The position numbers and the translations under genes were made by a program. 64,000 nucleotides of DNA from Bremerella cremea (GTDB lineage: Bacteria > Planctomycetota > Planctomycetia > Pirellulales > Pirellulaceae). Numbering within the stretch: the stretch's first letter is position 1; every line of letters begins with the position of its first letter. The notes beneath the pieces are model-generated. The model was given only the letters and a program-made list of their open reading frames with translations, made no database searches and was not told the origin of the DNA. Location: assembly GCF_003335505.1 (NCBI RefSeq), contig NZ_QPEX01000045.1, forward strand, positions 1 to 64,000, read 5' to 3'. Below, one piece after another: positions 27,018 through 37,064 of the stretch.

Positions 27018-28457
27018 ATGACTCGCTTGTTCTGCTTGCCGCTGCTGATCGTATTGTGCTTTGGTTCGTTGACGGCAGCCGCCGAGAAGCCGATGAATGT
27101 GTTGTTCATCATCTCGGACGACCTTACGCCGACCGCCCTTTCTTGCTACGGAAACACCGATTCAAAAACCCCTAACATCGATCGCCTGGCGGCTCAGGGA
27201 ACTCGATTCACGCACGCCTATTGCAACGCCACCTACTGCGGGCCATCGCGGGCTTCGTTCCTATCGGGCTATTACCCACACGCGACCAAGGTGTTTGGCT
27301 ATGTGAGCCCGCGTCCGAAGATTGGGGATCGTCCAACTTGGCCGCAGTATTTTCGCGACAACGGCTACTACACGGCCCGCGTTAGCAAGATTTATCACAT
27401 GGGCGTTCCTGGCGGGATCGAAGAAGGAAGTGACGGTGCTGACGATCCGCTTTCCTGGGACGAACGTTTCAACAGCCCCGGCCCTGAATGGAAAGCCCCT
27501 GGCGACGGCGAAACATTAGAAGGTAACCCCGACGGCAAGAGGCCGGTGGTTGGTGGCAACACGTTTGTCGTCGTCGAAGCGGATGGTGACGATCTAGTAC
27601 ACAGCGATGGCAAGACAGCTGCCAAGGCAGTCGAGTTGATCGAGCAGCACGCCCAAGATGACCAACCGTTCTTCTTGGCAGTCGGCTTCGTACGTCCGCA
27701 CGTGCCGTTTGTTTCTCCCCGGAAGTATGTAGACGCCTACAAGCCGTATTCAAAAAATGCTCTACCTGAGAAGGTGCCTGGCGATTGGGATGACATTCCC
27801 AAGCAAGGAATCAACTACAAGACCAGCAAGAACATGAAGATGGACCTCCGCCGCCAGAAGAAAGCGATCGGGGGCTACTACGGGGCGGTCGCGTTTCTCG
27901 ATGCCCAGGTCGGTAAGGTGCTCGACGCGCTGGAAGCCTCCGGCGAAGCGGACAACACGATTGTCATTTTCACCAGCGATCACGGCTTTCACTTGGGCCA
28001 GCACGACTTCTGGGCGAAGGTGAGCTTGCACGAAGAATCGGCCTGCGTGCCGTTGATCATCAAAGTGCCCGGCCAAGCCCCAGCGGTTTGTGATTCGTTA
28101 ACGCAGCTACTCGATCTCTACCCCACCACCGCCGCACTATGCGGGCTCAAGCCGCAAGACCGCCTACAAGGCAAAGACATCTCGCCACTGCTGAGTAACC
28201 CGAAAGAGATCGTCCACGACGAGATTCTCAATGTCTCGCCCATGCAAAACGGTTTTCTGCTGCGAACGGCCGATTGGGCGTTCATTCAGTACAACGAAGA
28301 TGCTTCCGGTGGCGTGGAATTATTCGACATGCACAAAGATCCACAGCAGTTCACCAATCTGGCTTCTGATCCTGATTACGCCGATTTGGTTGACGACTTC
28401 AAGGCTCGGCTGGCTGACAAGTTGCAAGAATTGCGGACGAACGATTTGGGGTCGTAA
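27018..28457 (+). CDS. Exported sulfatase, iduronate-2-sulfatase-like
   Basis: The 479-residue protein has a signal peptide (LLIVLCFGSLTAAA) and a type I sulfatase domain. Metal-binding Asp34 and Asp35 (ISDDLTP), and Cys74 in CGPSR, the site that a formylglycine-generating enzyme converts to formylglycine. Also seen are VGFVRPHVPF and FTSDHGFHLGQHDFW, the pattern of the iduronate-2-sulfatase branch (S1_7-like). It hydrolyses sulfate esters, probably of a sulfated glycan, outside the cytoplasm. The substrate is inferred only from family. No maturase gene (sulfatase-modifying factor) is in the window. Confidence 0.93.
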   Translation: MTRLFCLPLLIVLCFGSLTAAAEKPMNVLFIISDDLTPTALSCYGNTDSKTPNIDRLAAQGTRFTHAYCNATYCGPSRASFLSGYYPHATKVFGYVSPRPKIGDRPTWPQYFRDNGYYTARVSKIYHMGVPGGIEEGSDGADDPLSWDERFNSPGPEWKAPGDGETLEGNPDGKRPVVGGNTFVVVEADGDDLVHSDGKTAAKAVELIEQHAQDDQPFFLAVGFVRPHVPFVSPRKYVDAYKPYSKNALPEKVPGDWDDIPKQGINYKTSKNMKMDLRRQKKAIGGYYGAVAFLDAQVGKVLDALEASGEADNTIVIFTSDHGFHLGQHDFWAKVSLHEESACVPLIIKVPGQAPAVCDSLTQLLDLYPTTAALCGLKPQDRLQGKDISPLLSNPKEIVHDEILNVSPMQNGFLLRTADWAFIQYNEDASGGVELFDMHKDPQQFTNLASDPDYADLVDDFKARLADKLQELRTNDLGS

Positions 28458-28486
28458 TGGCTGAGGAATGTCTGGCGATGCCGTCA

Positions 28487-29296
28487 TTATACCACGAGCA
28501 TGCCGTACAATATCCATGTTGCGAAGAGCGCGAACGGCGGCATTACCAATCCGACCGCGTGATAGGCATCTCGCTTTGTCTTCCGCCGGTCGTCTGCCAA
28601 CATGGCCATCACAATCGCGATGACCGCGACAAAACCAGCTACGACGTAAGACACTTCAAATCCGTTAAAGGGGTTCCATAGGCTCCTTAAAATTTGCTGG
28701 TAGAGCAACCACCGGGCGACCGCTTCAGCTCCAATCGACAGATAGTAGATGATGCATATTCCCGCGTATCGTTTCCACCAGGTCGTCTCACGTGTTGTTC
28801 CTAGCACCCAACAATAGAACGCACAGGCTAGGATTGCTTCCGGCAGGTAAAACAAGAGGTACGCGAATCCATCTCTTTCATTGATGTCCACAACTAGGTT
28901 CACAACTGCAAAGAGGATTTGACCGACTAAGGTCGTAGAAAATGCGATGAGGCGCCAATGGCCAGGCATGAGACGCGAGAACTCGCGATGCCGGACTGAC
29001 TGAACAAGTAGCGAGATCCCCATCCCAGCCGTCACGGCCACGATCAGCAAAGAAATAACAAATGTCAGTTTCAGACGGTCCACCATCAAGGTGGGTATCT
29101 GAAAATCTAGGAAGGAGAACCACACAATACCAAGAATCATGCTCACCACCAGAATACACCCCACCACCAGCCGCCAACTGGGCAGCGTTAGCGGTTCTGG
29201 CGGTTCCCATTCGATGGTTTCAAGCGATTCTGCAGCAGGCGACTGAAACGGATTGTGGGATTCTGGTGAGTCGACGTCGGAGAATGGATTGGTCAT
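28487..29296 (-). CDS. PGHWR-motif membrane protein, copy 1
   Basis: 269 residues. The N-terminal cytoplasmic tail has NPFxSP (HNPFQSP), then about seven hydrophobic segments. The loop motif LMPGHWRL occurs near residue 110, after a repeated RHREFS; later WWKRYAGICIIYYL, and near the C-terminus KRDAYHAVGL. All four motifs recur in the three paralogous genes upstream. I do not recognise the family. It is the last of the run and lies 27 bases after copy 2, so it is probably in the same transcript. Possible roles are guesses. Confidence 0.8.
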   Translation of the reverse strand: MTNPFSDVDSPESHNPFQSPAAESLETIEWEPPEPLTLPSWRLVVGCILVVSMILGIVWFSFLDFQIPTLMVDRLKLTFVISLLIVAVTAGMGISLLVQSVRHREFSRLMPGHWRLIAFSTTLVGQILFAVVNLVVDINERDGFAYLLFYLPEAILACAFYCWVLGTTRETTWWKRYAGICIIYYLSIGAEAVARWLLYQQILRSLWNPFNGFEVSYVVAGFVAVIAIVMAMLADDRRKTKRDAYHAVGLVMPPFALFATWILYGMLVV

Positions 29297-29323
29297 TGCT
29301 GAATTGGAATTGAGGATAACTAC

Positions 29324-30133
29324 TTATCTATTCCAAGAACCTTCATAGAGAAAAGCTTGGCTCAAGATATCGATCACTGGCAATGCAAAAATGTAGGCGA
29401 TGCCAATCCAGTGATAGACATCGCGTGGCGTTTGCCTATTGTAGTCTAAGTAAAGCCCGGCGAAAAATGCTACCAACGTCCCGAGAGATGCGAAAAGATG
29501 AATGCCGGATAGAAACACAGCAAGCAGCCGCATCGGGGCAGCATCGGCCTGAGCTACACGCAAGGAAACCGGCACTTGTAACGTAATAGCGGCAACCACG
29601 ACAAGCATGAAGCAAGCCACAATTCGCCACGACTTAGATTCTTTGGTCCAGTAGGCCACGAGCCCGAAAAACAACAATGCGAAAAAGCCAACCACCAATT
29701 GTCCAATGATGTTGGCCATAAAGAAGCTAGAGATACCGACCGTAAACCCTGGCTCCCCGTACCACGGTGAGGCCACCAGATCGGACACGACCCAGATGAG
29801 CCCCACAACCAATCGCCAGTGCCCCGGCATCAGTTCCGAAAAGCGTCGGCGATAAATCGCCTGAAATAACAGGGCTAACCCCAACCCTGCGATCACCCCG
29901 GCCACAAGATGCGGAAAGAGCAAGAACACCTTAGCAGCAAGCGAGCGATCTCCCTCTGCAATCATGTTGAAAAACGGAATCTGCATCAGCTCGCCCACCA
30001 CCAGCGAGAGCCCTACGAGCAGAGGCCCCAACACAAACTTGTCAGCCGGCGCAGCGTGGTGCGATAACTCTTCCTGCGGCGAGCGAAAAGGCTTGCTTTC
30101 ATCCGCATCGGGCGTGTCAAGTGAATCGTTCAT
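29324..30133 (-). CDS. PGHWR-motif membrane protein, copy 2
   Basis: 269 residues from the ATG at 30133; a GTG at 30151 would add six. Tail with KPFRSP, about seven hydrophobic segments, RRRFSELMPGHWRLV near residue 110, KSWRIVACFML in the middle and TPRDVYHWIGIAYI at the C-terminus. It is shorter in the loops than copy 1, so the copies have diverged. It starts 67 bases after copy 3 and ends 27 bases before copy 1. No enzyme motif seen. Confidence 0.8.
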   Translation of the reverse strand: MNDSLDTPDADESKPFRSPQEELSHHAAPADKFVLGPLLVGLSLVVGELMQIPFFNMIAEGDRSLAAKVFLLFPHLVAGVIAGLGLALLFQAIYRRRFSELMPGHWRLVVGLIWVVSDLVASPWYGEPGFTVGISSFFMANIIGQLVVGFFALLFFGLVAYWTKESKSWRIVACFMLVVVAAITLQVPVSLRVAQADAAPMRLLAVFLSGIHLFASLGTLVAFFAGLYLDYNRQTPRDVYHWIGIAYIFALPVIDILSQAFLYEGSWNR

Positions 30134-30200
30134 CGTTGGTGCTTGTTTCACAATGAAGGGAGAGAAAGAGCTTGGCCGATGGCTATTGCGTGCGACCTTC

Positions 30201-31019
30201 TCACATCGGCCACATAAATCCGAAAGGAAAGATATTCAGAAAGAGTTCGATCAGCAGCACAACGACAGGAAGAAACAAGCCTAAGTAGTGGTACACGTCT
30301 CGAGGTATCTTGTCGCGAAAGTCCAGCACGATCGCGATTACCAAGGGCAACAAGATTGCCCATTCAATCATGCTGGAAATCTTGGAAGATACTAGGTACA
30401 GAGGGCGAAATTGCCCCCCCAGGTCGTCGTACCAAGACATGGCAGTTAGCGAAGCTACCAGTATCAGGATGTAGTAAATGAAAGACATCCAGGCATAAAT
30501 CCGCCAGCCCCGTCTCTCGCCGGTGGTGCGTACGACAAAGCCAAACAACAGTGCCGCAGCCAATGAAGCAATCCCTTCCTGCACCATCATTTGCACACCG
30601 ATGAAATTGTTATCATCGTGAATCAGCCCGACCAAAATGAGAAACGAGTAGAGCAGATCCCCCACGATCACCCCGGCCATGGCCACCAACCGCCAATGGC
30701 CAGGCATCAGCGATATTAGTTTGTTGTTGGCCAATGCGTAGAAAAAGATCGCCGCTCCTAGTCCGGCAACCGCGCCGCCAACGATTTCTCCCAACGTCCA
30801 AGCCCACATATCGATCCAATCGATTTCAAGCAATTGGGCGAACTCGTACAAAAACGAGAGCTTCGCCAGCACGCCTACGGCCACGCACGCGGCGATTAAC
30901 CCCAGGCTAGGTGCAACCCCATTGGCCGGGGTTTCGACCTTAACTTCCATCGACTCGAGACTGGGAGCCGCAAACGGGTTCTGTTCCAAGGGGGTGTTCT
31001 CTGGGCTGGTAGGACTCAT
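30201..31019 (-). CDS. PGHWR-motif membrane protein, copy 3
   Basis: 272 residues. Tail with QNPFAAPS, then membrane segments, LISLMPGHWRLV, RGWRIYAWMSFIYYIL and IPRDVYHYLGLFLP. It is the first of the three-gene run and lies 250 bases downstream of copy 4, with the left copy of the ~100-bp repeat between them. The ATG at 31019 is the only sensible start. Confidence 0.8.
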   Translation of the reverse strand: MSPTSPENTPLEQNPFAAPSLESMEVKVETPANGVAPSLGLIAACVAVGVLAKLSFLYEFAQLLEIDWIDMWAWTLGEIVGGAVAGLGAAIFFYALANNKLISLMPGHWRLVAMAGVIVGDLLYSFLILVGLIHDDNNFIGVQMMVQEGIASLAAALLFGFVVRTTGERRGWRIYAWMSFIYYILILVASLTAMSWYDDLGGQFRPLYLVSSKISSMIEWAILLPLVIAIVLDFRDKIPRDVYHYLGLFLPVVVLLIELFLNIFPFGFMWPM

Positions 31020-31035
31020 ACGAACTCTTATAGCT

Positions 31036-31134
31036 GTCTGCGCCCGTAATTCAACATGGCAACGGGCCGCTTTGCCACGAATCCGGGGCTTCCGTTGGTC
31101 GCCCCTATTGAATGGATGGCGCAGATCTCAATAG
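31036..31134 (+). repeat. Left copy of ~100-bp inverted repeat
   Basis: This stretch is the reverse complement of 33589-33687 at about 87% identity: 72 of 82 bases from 31053 on, plus 14 of 17 before that. A 39-base core (31072-31110) is identical to 33613-33651 reversed. Within the core, GGGGC and GCCCC arms can form a small hairpin. It lies in the gap between membrane-protein copies 4 and 3. Confidence 0.9.
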
Positions 31135-31269
31135 GCTCAGCTTAATTTACAGATAAATAATGGCAATTCATTATGCCAAATTGCCGATCCGGCGAGCGAA
31201 TTGGAATCGAGTCTTACTCCTGGTGGATTCTGATAAGGCGAAAATCAAAGTCGCGAGTTCGGCTGCCAG

Positions 31270-32025
31270 TTATTCGTAGGCGGCCAACATGATGATGATC
31301 TGGAACACCGCCAAATGCAGCCACGGGACCAGCACAATGAGAATGAGTCCGGCATAGTGACAACTATCACGGGGAATGTTTGCTTTGCGATCGGAACGAA
31401 TGCTCAGCAAAATTAAAATCACTGCCACAACGTTTAGGACGATCAACCCCCAGTTGATTGTAATCATCACCCTGTAAAGCAGTTCGTACTTTCCGAGCAA
31501 AGAGCGAATCCCGTTTGCTTGAATACCTTCCAGCACCATGGCAAGCCCCTTGCCGAACATGTCGCATGAACATGCGACTGCCATTACCCACGCGTGACAT
31601 CGCCAGACGCGTGTCTCCTTCGTTACCACAGGGAACACGAGGTATAGCACCGTCGACAGAACCAACGAGACGAACGGCACTACTTCGTCCCCTAAGATTG
31701 ACAAGAAAACGATCAACCGCCAGTGCCCAGGCGCGAGCGTTGATAACCGTCGATGGACAACCGCATGCGTCAACAGAGCCAAACCCAAACCATACACAAT
31801 GCCGTACAGAAAGTTGGGCACACTCCACATTACTTTGCAAATGAGATAGATGTCCGGATTCGTGTAATACGAAATCGACGTCAGCAAGTTCAGCACGCTG
31901 CCAATCACCAGGCAGCTCCACATCACCCGGCCGCTCGGTACGTTGGGAAACGTCTGCCGGTCGACCTCCACCACTTCGGGCGAGGCAAAGGGGTTGGTTG
32001 CGTGGAATCTTTTTTGGTCAGACAT
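31270..32025 (-). CDS. PGHWR-motif membrane protein, copy 4
   Basis: 251 residues. Tail with TNPFASPEVVEVD, then membrane segments, LSTLAPGHWRLI (Ala in place of Met), VWRCHAWVM and IPRDSCHYAGLILI, where the usual Asp-x-Tyr-His is Asp-Ser-Cys-His. It is the most diverged of the four copies. It is separate from the run of three, and together with argG it lies between the two inverted repeat copies. Confidence 0.8.
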   Translation of the reverse strand: MSDQKRFHATNPFASPEVVEVDRQTFPNVPSGRVMWSCLVIGSVLNLLTSISYYTNPDIYLICKVMWSVPNFLYGIVYGLGLALLTHAVVHRRLSTLAPGHWRLIVFLSILGDEVVPFVSLVLSTVLYLVFPVVTKETRVWRCHAWVMAVACSCDMFGKGLAMVLEGIQANGIRSLLGKYELLYRVMITINWGLIVLNVVAVILILLSIRSDRKANIPRDSCHYAGLILIVLVPWLHLAVFQIIIMLAAYE

Positions 32026-32352
32026 CGTACGCGTGTTCGTTCAAATTGGGAGGAAATCGTCGCATTGCACGGCCGAGAGCCAGCGCAAAATCAGGCGTCC
32101 CCTGCTGGTGGCGTTTGCAAGGTACCCGGCCAAGATGCCGTTCGCAAGGCAAATAGCCAGCAAAGAGGTCTCTATTTCGCCCGGACCGCCCCTTGTCTCA
32201 TCGCCCCCCCTATCGCAGAATGAACCTCTTGTTTCGGGGCTTCCTCTTCCCAAGCTGGGATCAGGTCGTCTGGCCGACCGCAGTGCAGCGGGACGCTAAT
32301 CTCCCGAATCCTTTTTTCCCGCTTCATTGCCCATTCGCCTGCGAGCATCAAA
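32026..32352. other. Divergent gap of 327 bases before argG
   Basis: Between membrane-protein copy 4 (minus) and argG (plus). It must contain both promoters. I see no arginine-operator-like site that I would trust and no other element. Confidence 0.4.
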
Positions 32353-33567
<1,215 letters not shown>

Positions 33568-33588
33568 CGCTTCGCTTCAATCCGCGAA

Positions 33589-33687
33589 CTATTGAGGTCT
33601 GCGTCATCAATCCAATAGGGGCGACCAACGGAAGCCCCGGATTCGTGGCAAGTTGGCCCATAGTCATGTTGGATTACCGGAGCAGAC
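33589..33687 (-). repeat. Right copy of ~100-bp inverted repeat
   Basis: Opposite orientation to the copy at 31036-31134. The minus strand carries a short open frame, 33548-33667, that begins MTMGQLATNPGLPLVAPIG; the left copy has a matching frame at 31056-31145 that begins MATGRFATNPGLPLVAPIE. It lies between the argG stop and its terminator. Confidence 0.9.
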
Positions 33688-33700
33688 ATCAATAAATCTC

Positions 33701-33743
33701 AAGGATGGCGACCGGAAACTTCTGGTCGCCATCCTTTTTTTTG
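33701..33743 (+). terminator. Terminator after argG
   Basis: AAGGATGGCGACC (33701-33713) and GGTCGCCATCCTT (33724-33736) are perfect arms around a ten-base loop, followed by a T run. Confidence 0.9.
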
Positions 33744-33878
33744 TGCGTTCCCAAGTCGATTCGAGACGAACTGCCACGCGGATATTTCTCGCCCATTTAA
33801 CTTGAATCGCCCGCATTCGCACCGTATCAATATGGTTCCTGCGATCGAACAGAACCCTCTAAGTCAGAATCCATTTTC

Positions 33879-34586
33879 ATGCCGGAACCAAATTCGTTGG
33901 TACCTGAGGTGAAAGCACCAACCGAGCGTCCACCTCGGCAATTCCAGTTTTCACTGGGTGGTATGATCGTGTTCTTGTTAGTGATTTGCCTGATCGGTTC
34001 GCACTTGCGGACTTCGTGGCTGCTGTACGATGCCAACCAAACCTTAAAGCGATACCGGACCGAGTTCGGACACCTCTCGATCCAAGATCCCTCTAGGACT
34101 TATGTGCTGGCCGTTGACCCTCATCAAGAACTCACCTGGCAGTGGCGTGTATATATTCCGCCGGGACAGAAGCACGAGTTATGTTCGATATTCCGGGACA
34201 TTCCAGTCATCGAACACGAACCGGACGACCTCGCGTTTCCCAAACAGCGAAGCAGCCACCAACCCATCGACGATGGGGAATTACTGATCACCACCAGCAT
34301 CCAACGCGATGGACAAGATCGCTGGCGATTCCATCAAGTGATTCAATATGCTCAAGGTAAAAGAACCGATACGTATTGGGTAGTACGGGACAAAGATATG
34401 GCCCCCATCATTAGCGATGAAACCTTCAATCGCGTGCGCGGTGCCGTCGCAGGAACTTCGCAGATGGCATTTGATGGTGGCAATAACGTCTTGCTCCTTA
34501 AGCTCCAAGCCTTGCCGCCCATGACAACCGTAACCGACGACAAGAACGCTGGGCTAATGTTCTGGCTTTCTCCGATTGATCCGTAA
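33879..34586 (+). CDS. Single-pass membrane protein, paralogue of the gene at 22325
   Basis: 235 residues. A proline-rich tail, then FSLGGMIVFLLVICLIGSHLR as membrane anchor, then an extracytoplasmic domain with LTWQWRVYIPPGQKHE and a closing LMFWLSPIDP. The paralogue at 22325 has the same order and motifs (YEWRISIPAGEK, ILIWLEP). It is followed 31 bases later by a gene with an EF-Ts-like N-terminus on the same strand. I do not know the function. Confidence 0.75.
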   Translation: MPEPNSLVPEVKAPTERPPRQFQFSLGGMIVFLLVICLIGSHLRTSWLLYDANQTLKRYRTEFGHLSIQDPSRTYVLAVDPHQELTWQWRVYIPPGQKHELCSIFRDIPVIEHEPDDLAFPKQRSSHQPIDDGELLITTSIQRDGQDRWRFHQVIQYAQGKRTDTYWVVRDKDMAPIISDETFNRVRGAVAGTSQMAFDGGNNVLLLKLQALPPMTTVTDDKNAGLMFWLSPIDP

Positions 34587-34617
34587 AACCTTGCTCCTAC
34601 CAGGAGAACGATTGGGC

Positions 34618-35340
34618 ATGGTCGACCCGAAGCAACTCAAGGAACTCCGTCGGCTGACCAATGCTGGCTTGGCCGACTGCAAGCAGGCACTTGAAGCAGC
34701 CAATGGCGATCTGTTCACGGCAGCCATTTCCATGCTGACCGAAGCGGATGCTCTTGAAATTCAGCAAAGCGTTCATGTACGGGCCATGGCAGGCACAGCG
34801 ATCAAAAATCCCGTGACCCAAGAGGAGCAAGATTTTACGGATCGCTTGGTTACCCACTTCATCGCTCAACGTACGCGGCCGTTGAACTACGAGTTTCGCG
34901 GGGCGCTGGCCGATCTCTTTCTGCATAACGACGAGTTTCGCGAATATGCGATCAACCACCCTGCCGGCACGATGCGAAGACTGTGGGAGAAGCTACAGAC
35001 CGGGTATGACCCGCAGCACCATCCCACCGCCCAAACGGTGACAACCCGCAAATGCGTCTCGACGGTGGTCACAATGCCACCGCCGCAATCGGAATGGGAA
35101 TGTGACTTCATCGTTCTGGAGCATCCGCGGCGACGCCTGCTCTTTTCCAAGCCGCCTCGCGTGTTGGCAATCTACAAGCGAACCAAACGAAATGATCATG
35201 GACTGATCTATATTGACGAATTAACGATTTCTAAGGAAACGACCGTTCATTCGCACCGGTGGCTATTAGAAAACGCCAATCTGGCGTTGGAATCCTTAGC
35301 ACAGATCGGTTACGCACGCGACCGACAGGAAATTCGCTAA
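34618..35340 (+). CDS. Protein with an EF-Ts N-terminal (UBA-like) domain
   Basis: About 240 residues from the ATG that lies about 14 bases after AGGAGA (an in-frame start at 34576 would add 14). Residues 5-40 (KELRRLTNAGLADCKQALEA, then ANGDLFTAA) match the TS-N/UBA-like domain of elongation factor Ts, including the GLxDCKxALxxANGD pattern. The rest is unlike EF-Ts and contains no dimerisation domain: a helical part (about 65-120), then a beta-rich part with WECDFIVLEHPRRR and LIYIDELTISK. So it is not tsf. It may bind a translation or protein-quality partner through the small helical domain. Function unknown. Confidence 0.75.
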   Translation: MVDPKQLKELRRLTNAGLADCKQALEAANGDLFTAAISMLTEADALEIQQSVHVRAMAGTAIKNPVTQEEQDFTDRLVTHFIAQRTRPLNYEFRGALADLFLHNDEFREYAINHPAGTMRRLWEKLQTGYDPQHHPTAQTVTTRKCVSTVVTMPPPQSEWECDFIVLEHPRRRLLFSKPPRVLAIYKRTKRNDHGLIYIDELTISKETTVHSHRWLLENANLALESLAQIGYARDRQEIR

Positions 35341-35427
35341 TCTGTTCGGCCCCCTTCTTCCTGACGGGCTACCATCGACCATGTTACCCGAGTCACTCGA
35401 CAAGCCCCAACTGCGAAGGAGAGTCCC

Positions 35428-36000
35428 TTGAAACGAACGTCCAGCCTGCTGCTATTGTTCGCCCTGTTTTGCGTCGATATCGAGGCTCAGGCCGACGAGC
35501 CGGAATCTCCACCGAATATTCCCTGGCAACTCAAAGCCGAAATAAAACGGGCTCCTTCCATCAGCAACTCATCTCCCACCAAAAGCTTCAAAGTTCCGCT
35601 AAAAGATGGCGTGATCATCAAGGGGAAGGATTTCATTTCCTTTCTACAAATCCATAAGACCAAGAATTTCAACCGCGAGCGGTACTCGTTCCGAACTTAC
35701 AGTAAGAAGTACGATGCCGAGGTGTCCGGCAAAGGCAAAGTGGAAGAGAATTACTACCACATCCGCCGAGCAGGAACCAACAGCAGCGCGGAAGTCGTCG
35801 ACAAGGGATCGACTCTCACAATTGACGCCGGACTGTTCTCGGTGTTGTGGTCGGCAGGGCAGTGGATTTATGTCAGCCCATCGAAGGCTACCGTCACCGA
35901 GGGGACAATAGACGAATACCACAAGGTAATTGAAGAAGTACGTGGGACACTGAACCAGGAAGAGAAGCCGGAATCGAGCAGCAGTGCCAAACAGCAATGA
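35428..36000 (+). CDS. Exported protein of unknown function
   Basis: 190 residues starting from a TTG at 35428, supported by GGAGAG five bases upstream. Signal peptide SLLLLFALFCVDIEAQADE, then a mature domain of about 165 residues, rich in Lys and Ser, with short strands (RYSFRTYSKKYDAEVSGKGK, SLFSVLW). No known domain recognised. It ends with a Ser/Gln-rich tail. The preceding EF-Ts-N-like gene is 87 bases away. Confidence 0.75.
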   Translation: MKRTSSLLLLFALFCVDIEAQADEPESPPNIPWQLKAEIKRAPSISNSSPTKSFKVPLKDGVIIKGKDFISFLQIHKTKNFNRERYSFRTYSKKYDAEVSGKGKVEENYYHIRRAGTNSSAEVVDKGSTLTIDAGLFSVLWSAGQWIYVSPSKATVTEGTIDEYHKVIEEVRGTLNQEEKPESSSSAKQQ

Positions 36001-36167
36001 ATTGTCACTGCGTTTTGACAATTAATCGCTCCAGGTGCCAATTTTCGCCTTCCAACCACGAATAACCGTAGGGGAAATGGTCTGCGTCAGACATTTCACC
36101 CAATGGCGAGGCTAGACATCTTGTGGTTAGCTTCTACGATTCTATTGAGGAGATAGAAAGGTAACCT

Positions 36168-36548
36168 ATGAGTGCAGAAGCTTACGATCGATTGAATGAA
36201 TACGCCCAGCGGGCCAGTGAAGCAGACGTGGAAGCGATTCGCGAAAAGATTCGTGGGATGAACCGTGGACCGATTCGCAAGTTGTGGAACGACGTCTTGG
36301 CATTGTGGCGTATGATCACCGATAAGAACGCCAGCTGGGTTTCCCGGTCGATGGCGATCGGGGCGATTGTGTATCTGATTACACCGATTGATGCCGTGCC
36401 TGACTTGCTGCCGTTGATTGGTTTGAGCGACGATGCCGCTGTGATCCTTGCCGCCGTGGCCGCGTTGGCCTGGGAACTGAACAAGTATCGTCAGGCAGAA
36501 GCCACCCACGATCCGATGACCGTGGATGCGACATCCCCTTCGACATAA
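36168..36548 (+). CDS. DUF1232 (YkvA-like) membrane protein
   Basis: The 126-residue protein has a soluble N-terminal half and a C-terminal DUF1232 domain: SMAIGAIVYLITPIDAVPDLLP and LIGLSDDAAVILAAVAAL, with the conserved Y-x-x-x-P-x-D-x-x-P-D pattern. Such proteins are small membrane proteins of unknown role. The glutathione peroxidase gene follows only 12 bases after the stop, so the two form an operon; a link to oxidative stress is possible but not shown. Confidence 0.9.
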   Translation: MSAEAYDRLNEYAQRASEADVEAIREKIRGMNRGPIRKLWNDVLALWRMITDKNASWVSRSMAIGAIVYLITPIDAVPDLLPLIGLSDDAAVILAAVAALAWELNKYRQAEATHDPMTVDATSPST

Positions 36549-36560
36549 CGAGAAGAGTCC

Positions 36561-37064
36561 ATGACGACCGATACCAATGCCGAAAATTTCTACGACTTCC
36601 ACGCCAATTCGCTCAACGGAGAAGACGTCGAACTTTCGCAGTTTCAGGACAAAGTGGTGCTCGTGGTGAACACGGCCAGCAAGTGCGGTTTCACGCCCCA
36701 ATATGCTGGCCTGGAAGAACTGTATAAAAAGCATCACGACGACGGACTGGTCATTCTTGGTTTTCCATGCAACCAGTTTGGCGGCCAAGAGCCTGGCAAT
36801 AGCGAAGAAATTGCCTCGGGCTGCCTGATCAATTACGGTGTCAGTTTTCCGATGTTCGAAAAGGTCGACGTCAACGGAAAGGAAGCTCACCCGCTTTTCG
36901 TCTGGTTGAAAAAGAAACTGCCGGGCATGTTGGGGCAGGGGATCAAATGGAATTTCACCAAGTTCCTAGTTGGTCGCGATGGTACCCCCATCAAACGCTT
37001 TGCCCCGCAAACAAGTCCTGAAAAGATCGAACCTGCGATTCGCGAAGCATTAACAGCTCGTTGA
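36561..37064 (+). CDS. Glutathione peroxidase family protein
   Basis: The 167-residue protein has the thioredoxin-like fold of the family: active-site Cys42 (ASKCGFTPQY), the FPCNQFGGQEPG motif with Cys70 and Gln75, and KWNFTKFLVGRDG with the Trp and Asn of the catalytic tetrad. It is the cysteine (not selenocysteine) type, which usually uses thioredoxin to reduce hydroperoxides. No signal peptide, so cytoplasmic. It is co-transcribed with the DUF1232 gene, 12 bases upstream. Confidence 0.95.
   Translation: MTTDTNAENFYDFHANSLNGEDVELSQFQDKVVLVVNTASKCGFTPQYAGLEELYKKHHDDGLVILGFPCNQFGGQEPGNSEEIASGCLINYGVSFPMFEKVDVNGKEAHPLFVWLKKKLPGMLGQGIKWNFTKFLVGRDGTPIKRFAPQTSPEKIEPAIREALTAR

Noticed and set aside
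34618..35340. Elongation factor Ts (tsf)
   Set aside because: Only the first 40 residues match; the EF-Ts core and dimerisation domains are absent, and no rpsB is adjacent.
36096..36890. 264-residue open frame opposite the DUF1232 and glutathione peroxidase genes
   Set aside because: It crosses two clear genes on the other strand and reads as random, His-rich sequence.
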